Under the pieces are notes generated by a model, which worked only from the letters and a program-made list of their open reading frames with translations, was not told the DNA's origin and did not search any database. Shown here one piece after another: positions 60,344-64,000 of a stretch of DNA of 64,000 bases (the stretch's first letter is position 1; the number at the start of each line of letters is the position of its first letter). Position numbers and translations under genes: made by a program. The stretch comes from RHLJ01 sp965212165 (GTDB lineage Bacteria > Bacteroidota > Rhodothermia > Balneolales > Balneolaceae), in contig OZ243096.1 of NCBI GenBank assembly GCA_965212165.1, positions 1,054,001-1,118,000 on the forward strand, written 5' to 3'.

Positions 60344-61452
60344 GATTATTAATTATGACAACATCACTCACAATGAAAAAAATAACAACCTTTGCTTCAC
60401 TTTTCGCAATTATCGCTTTCGCGGCGTGCTCAAGTGGAGAAGAAGCACAAGTAACAACCGATGAAGAACTAATAAAATCGGTCAATATTACAACCAAAAT
60501 TATTCAACCATCTACTTTTGCAAGCTATGTTAGGGTAGTAGGAACTGTAGAAACTTCGAACGATATCATGATCTCTGCTGAAGTTAGTGGAAAAGTGATT
60601 TCATATAATGTGAAAGAGGGAGATCAGGTAAAGAAAGGTCAAACAATTGTAAAGATTGATGATTCTAAGCTGCAGCAAGAAAAAGTGCGACTTGAAGCCA
60701 TAACTTCTCAGGCTAAAGAAAATTATGAGAGGCTTAAAAAAGTATATGATGAAGATGGAATCGGTTCAGAAATCGATTATTTGAATGCAAAATATTCATA
60801 CGAGCAAAGTAATTCTGCTTTAGAGTCAATTAAAATAGACTTAACTAACACGAATATAAAAGCTCCATTTAACGGTACTATAGAAGATAAAATGATAAAT
60901 GTTGGTGAGATGGTTAGTTTAGGAATGCCAGTTGTTAGAATCATTGGCTCAGATGATTATATCATTTCTGCAGGGGTTCCAGCTCGTTATTCTGACGTAG
61001 TTCGTACAGGTGATGATGTTAATATTTGGTTTGATACTCAAGTAAGTGACACTTTAACTGGAACCATTAGCTTTGCTGGTAGTAGTATCAATCCACAAAA
61101 CAGGACGTTTAGAATTGAGGTTGAGCTACCAAAAAAAATAAATCAATACAAAGTTGATTTGATTGCAAATATGCGATTGAAAACAAATCAACAGGAAGGA
61201 GTAGTTGTAATCAGCGAAGAATTTATCTATTCAAAGGATAATGGATATGTGGTTTATATACTTACTCAAGATGAAAATGGAAATAACGTAGCCAAAGAAA
61301 GAAAAGTCGATCTTGGACTTTCTTATAAAACCGAAGTCATTATTGATAGTGGATTAGAAATAGGGGACCGATTAATTACTCTTGGTTCAGCATTTCTTGA
61401 TGATGGAATGCGAGTTACTCCTAAAGGCCAAGATAAATTAGCTTCAAATTAA
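60340..61452 (+). CDS. RND efflux periplasmic adaptor lipoprotein
   Basis: The 370-residue adaptor has a lipoprotein signal best read from the third Met (60373: MKKITTFASLFAIIAFAACSSG, Cys as acylation site). The first two Met may be unused. The barrel-sandwich/lipoyl domain (GTVETSNDIMISAEVSGKVISYNVKEGDQVKKGQTIVKID), a short hairpin (about 110-160) and IKAPFNGTIEDKMINVGEMVSLGMPVVRI follow, then the beta-barrel. It links the RND permease to the TolC protein. The permease gene begins 18 bp downstream. Confidence 0.9.
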   Translation: MRLLIMTTSLTMKKITTFASLFAIIAFAACSSGEEAQVTTDEELIKSVNITTKIIQPSTFASYVRVVGTVETSNDIMISAEVSGKVISYNVKEGDQVKKGQTIVKIDDSKLQQEKVRLEAITSQAKENYERLKKVYDEDGIGSEIDYLNAKYSYEQSNSALESIKIDLTNTNIKAPFNGTIEDKMINVGEMVSLGMPVVRIIGSDDYIISAGVPARYSDVVRTGDDVNIWFDTQVSDTLTGTISFAGSSINPQNRTFRIEVELPKKINQYKVDLIANMRLKTNQQEGVVVISEEFIYSKDNGYVVYILTQDENGNNVAKERKVDLGLSYKTEVIIDSGLEIGDRLITLGSAFLDDGMRVTPKGQDKLASN

Positions 61453-61470
61453 TATAGTTCGGAAACTATT

Positions 61471-64000
61471 ATGAGTACCGAAATTCAACAAAACGGAAAT
61501 TCAATTAACGGGAAACCGATGCCAAAAAGCGATAACAGAAAAGAGTTCTGGCTATCTAGTTTTTCTATCAATAACCGAATAAGTGTATTGGTATTGCTAG
61601 TACTGGTTGCTGTGATGGGGATCGTGTCATATCTAACTATTCCCAAAGAAAGCTTTCCAAGTATAAATGTGCCAAACATTTTTGTAGTTACAATATACCC
61701 AGGGGTATCACCTGAGGATATGGAAAGTTTGGTCACAAGAAAACTGGAAGATGAACTAGGTAATATTTCTGAAGTAAAGGAAATGACCTCAACATCATCA
61801 GAAGGATATTCTAGTATCAATTTAGAATTTGATCCAAGTGTAGATATCGAAGATGCATTACAAAAAGTTCGTGAAAAAGTTGATTTAGCTAAACCCGAAC
61901 TACCTGAAGATGCTGAAGAACCAGCAGTTCAAGAGATAAATCTTTCTGAGTTTCCGATTCTGAATGTTAACCTTTCAGGAGAGTATGAAGAAGTTATTTT
62001 GAAAGAAATAGCAGAAGATTTACAGGATAAAATTGAGACTATTCCATCAGTTCTAGGAGTAGATCTTACTGGTGGACTTGAAAGAGAAGTACAGGTAGAT
62101 GTAGATCTTGCTAAAATGAAATACTATGGGATAACCTTTGGCGATATCATTACAGCAATTTCACAAGAAAATGTAACTATTCCTGGTGGTGATATCTCTG
62201 TTGGCACTAAGAAGTTTTTGCTTCGTGTACCTGGGCAGTATGAAGATACAGCCCTTCTTGAAGATATTGTTGTGAAGGGAGAAGAGAAAAGTCCAATATA
62301 TGTTCGTGATGTAGCTAAAGTTACTTTTGGATTCAAGGAGCGAGAAACATATTCTGAACTTGGTACAGCACCAGTTATTACCCTTGGAGTAAAGAAAAGA
62401 ACAGGCGAAAATATTTTAGAAACAGGTGAACGAACTAAAGCTATTCTTGAAGAAGCTCTACCTACTTTGCCACCCACAACAACATATACCATTACCAACG
62501 ATCAAAGTGTTCAAGTAGTTAGCATGGTGAGTAATCTTGAGAATAATATTATCTCTGGATTAATTTTAGTTGTAGGTGTATTACTGTTCTTTTTAGGAGT
62601 AAAAAATTCATCTTTTGTTGGGATATCAATTCCTCTTTCCATGTTTTTGTCGTTTATCATTCTTTCTGCTGTTGGTATTACGATGAATATGATTGTTCTC
62701 TTTTCACTAATTCTTTCTTTAGGGATGTTGGTAGATAATGCCATTGTAGTGGTAGAGAATATTTATCGATACTTAGAAGAGGGGTATGATAATTTCGAAG
62801 CAGCTAAGAAAGGAACTGGAGAAGTTGCAATTCCGATTATTGCCGGTACTATGACAACCATTGCTGCTTTTGCGCCGATGATATTTTGGCCTGGAATTGT
62901 AGGGCAGTTTATGAGTTACTTACCTAAAACCCTCATCATAACTCTAGCGAGTTCCCTTTTTGTTGGCTTGATTATAAACCCAGTTATTTGTGCACTCTTT
63001 ATGAGTGTTGAAGGGCAAGAGAAAAAGGCGGTACTTACATCTAAGGGAAAATGGATTATAGGGGGTGGAGTTGGATTCTTTCTTCTCATATTCTTAGCAT
63101 CGAGTTTTACTACATGGGTAATGTTGATCGTTTTAGGAGTAGTCTTTTGGTTAGCCAATAAATTCGCTTTAGAACCAATTGGCAAATGGTGGCAAAATCA
63201 AGGATTAAATAAGGTGATTGGCAAATATGAAACTAGTCTAATTTGGGCATTAAATCATCGATTAAGTACAATTGGAATTTCTGTTTTCATACTATTTTCG
63301 AGTGTAGTTATGCTAACTGCTTTTAATCCTGGAACTGAATTTTTTCCAGAAAATATTCCGCCACAAGATGTTTATATACAAATAGAGACTCCAATAGGTT
63401 CGGATGTTAAATACACAAAAACAATAGTAAACGAAGTACGAGATAGAGTACAAAATTTGCCAAATATTGTAGATGTAACTAGTATTCTTGCAACTTCGGG
63501 AGCAAGCATTACTTCTGATCCAGGCGCTGGTGGTGGAGGTAATTCACCTCATAAAGGTACAGTGGCTTTAAATTTTGTGGATTTTCAAGAACGTGAAGGT
63601 GATGTATTTGAAGCCATGGAATTTTTAAGAGATCATATGACTGAGAATATTGTAGGAGCAAAAATTACCGTAGAAAAACCGGCAGATGGTCCACCAACTG
63701 GGAAACCAATCAACTTGGAAGTATCTGGTCCAAATATGGATCAACTTTCATCAATTTCGAATACAGTATTGTCCATTCTTGCAGCAGATTCAGTTTTTTC
63801 AAAAATGGATGGCTTAGATTCTAACCTTCCTGAAGCAAGGCCAGAAGTGAGAGTTGAAGTAGATCGTGAAAAGGCTGCACTCTATGAGTTGAATACAAAT
63901 GTAATTGGGATGACCATTCGACAAGCAATTAATGGTGTAGAGGCATCTAAGTTTAGAGATGGGAAAGAAGAGTATGATATTATAGTTCGTCTTAGTGATG
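61471..64000 (+). CDS. RND efflux permease, 3' end outside window
   Basis: The open frame starts at ATG 61471 and continues without a stop to the window edge (843 codons seen; a full protein is usually 1000-1100 residues). The N-terminal helix SVLVLLVLVAVMGIVSYLTIPKESFPSINVPNIFVVTIYPGVSPEDMESLVTRKLED is typical of AcrB/CusA-family proteins. Further on are LVDNAIVVVENIY, IAIPIIAGTMTTIAAFAPM-like segments and a second half starting with NHRLSTIGI. It expels drugs or lipids using the proton gradient and is the last visible gene of the tetR operon. Confidence 0.93.
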   Translation, partial: MSTEIQQNGNSINGKPMPKSDNRKEFWLSSFSINNRISVLVLLVLVAVMGIVSYLTIPKESFPSINVPNIFVVTIYPGVSPEDMESLVTRKLEDELGNISEVKEMTSTSSEGYSSINLEFDPSVDIEDALQKVREKVDLAKPELPEDAEEPAVQEINLSEFPILNVNLSGEYEEVILKEIAEDLQDKIETIPSVLGVDLTGGLEREVQVDVDLAKMKYYGITFGDIITAISQENVTIPGGDISVGTKKFLLRVPGQYEDTALLEDIVVKGEEKSPIYVRDVAKVTFGFKERETYSELGTAPVITLGVKKRTGENILETGERTKAILEEALPTLPPTTTYTITNDQSVQVVSMVSNLENNIISGLILVVGVLLFFLGVKNSSFVGISIPLSMFLSFIILSAVGITMNMIVLFSLILSLGMLVDNAIVVVENIYRYLEEGYDNFEAAKKGTGEVAIPIIAGTMTTIAAFAPMIFWPGIVGQFMSYLPKTLIITLASSLFVGLIINPVICALFMSVEGQEKKAVLTSKGKWIIGGGVGFFLLIFLASSFTTWVMLIVLGVVFWLANKFALEPIGKWWQNQGLNKVIGKYETSLIWALNHRLSTIGISVFILFSSVVMLTAFNPGTEFFPENIPPQDVYIQIETPIGSDVKYTKTIVNEVRDRVQNLPNIVDVTSILATSGASITSDPGAGGGGNSPHKGTVALNFVDFQEREGDVFEAMEFLRDHMTENIVGAKITVEKPADGPPTGKPINLEVSGPNMDQLSSISNTVLSILAADSVFSKMDGLDSNLPEARPEVRVEVDREKAALYELNTNVIGMTIRQAINGVEASKFRDGKEEYDIIVRLSD

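Overview
This window is bacterial chromosome from a member of the Bacteroidota/Balneolota/Rhodothermota (FCB) assemblage, most like a marine Balneolota-type organism. The evidence is the gene families: a TonB plug/MG2-type surface protein, Bat (aerotolerance) proteins, bacillithiol synthase BshA, a serine-palmitoyltransferase-like enzyme, a choice-of-anchor-B lipoprotein, and the TIGR03545/TIGR03546 pair. The DNA is AT-rich, Shine-Dalgarno sites are mostly weak, and a few FCB-type TAnnTTTG -7 promoter elements are visible. No rRNA, tRNA, CRISPR array, prophage or integrated element was found. Coding density is high; the only stretch over 300 bp without a gene is 38409-38775.

Layout. 0-16 kb is a mixed housekeeping region: the end of a TonB-plug protein, a CIA30 protein, secG, an MscS channel, a degenerate SRAP protein divergent from a CPBP protease, a degenerate DEAD-box protein, an M15 peptidase, a YciO/TsaC protein, an EEP hydrolase, an AOS/SPT-type PLP enzyme, a choice-of-anchor-B lipoprotein, the TIGR03546-TIGR03545 pair, TlpA, and a REP-associated (RAYT) transposase broken by one stop codon. 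16.5-22.9 kb is a minus-strand stress region: a KefB-like antiporter, a cyclic-nucleotide-binding-domain histidine kinase and a receiver/thioredoxin-fold/TrxR-like fusion, next to an MhqO/MhqD-like pair. 23-34.7 kb holds a small CxxC protein, an M48 protease, a transsulfuration enzyme, a two-lipoyl-domain E2, panC-panD, a MacA/permease/TolC exporter without its ATPase, and an M20 dipeptidase. 34.7-38.4 kb is a partial Bat operon (two TPR proteins, BatD, BatE-like) without the VWA genes.

38.8-57 kb carries bshA, sucC, a lipoprotein, and then a cell-surface polysaccharide cluster: wecB, pyrR-pyrB, three GT4 glycosyltransferases, a WbpI-like epimerase, a Wzx flippase, an asparagine-synthetase-like enzyme, a Wzz-like protein, a Wzy/WaaL-like protein and an SLBB export protein. 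pyrR-pyrB (UMP supply) lies between the two UDP-sugar epimerase genes. The right end is an EamA transporter divergent from a TetR-TolC-adaptor-RND pump operon that runs off the window.

The most notable feature is a set of proteins that keep an enzyme fold but have lost signature catalytic residues: SRAP (all four catalytic positions changed), the DEAD-box protein (no P-loop, no motif VI, plus a threefold 21-residue repeat), the TrxR-like fusion (no cysteine pair), and the asparagine-synthetase-like protein (no Cys1). Also notable are a perfect REP-like palindrome translated inside the RAYT gene, a related hairpin acting as a terminator before panC, and several palindromic operator candidates.
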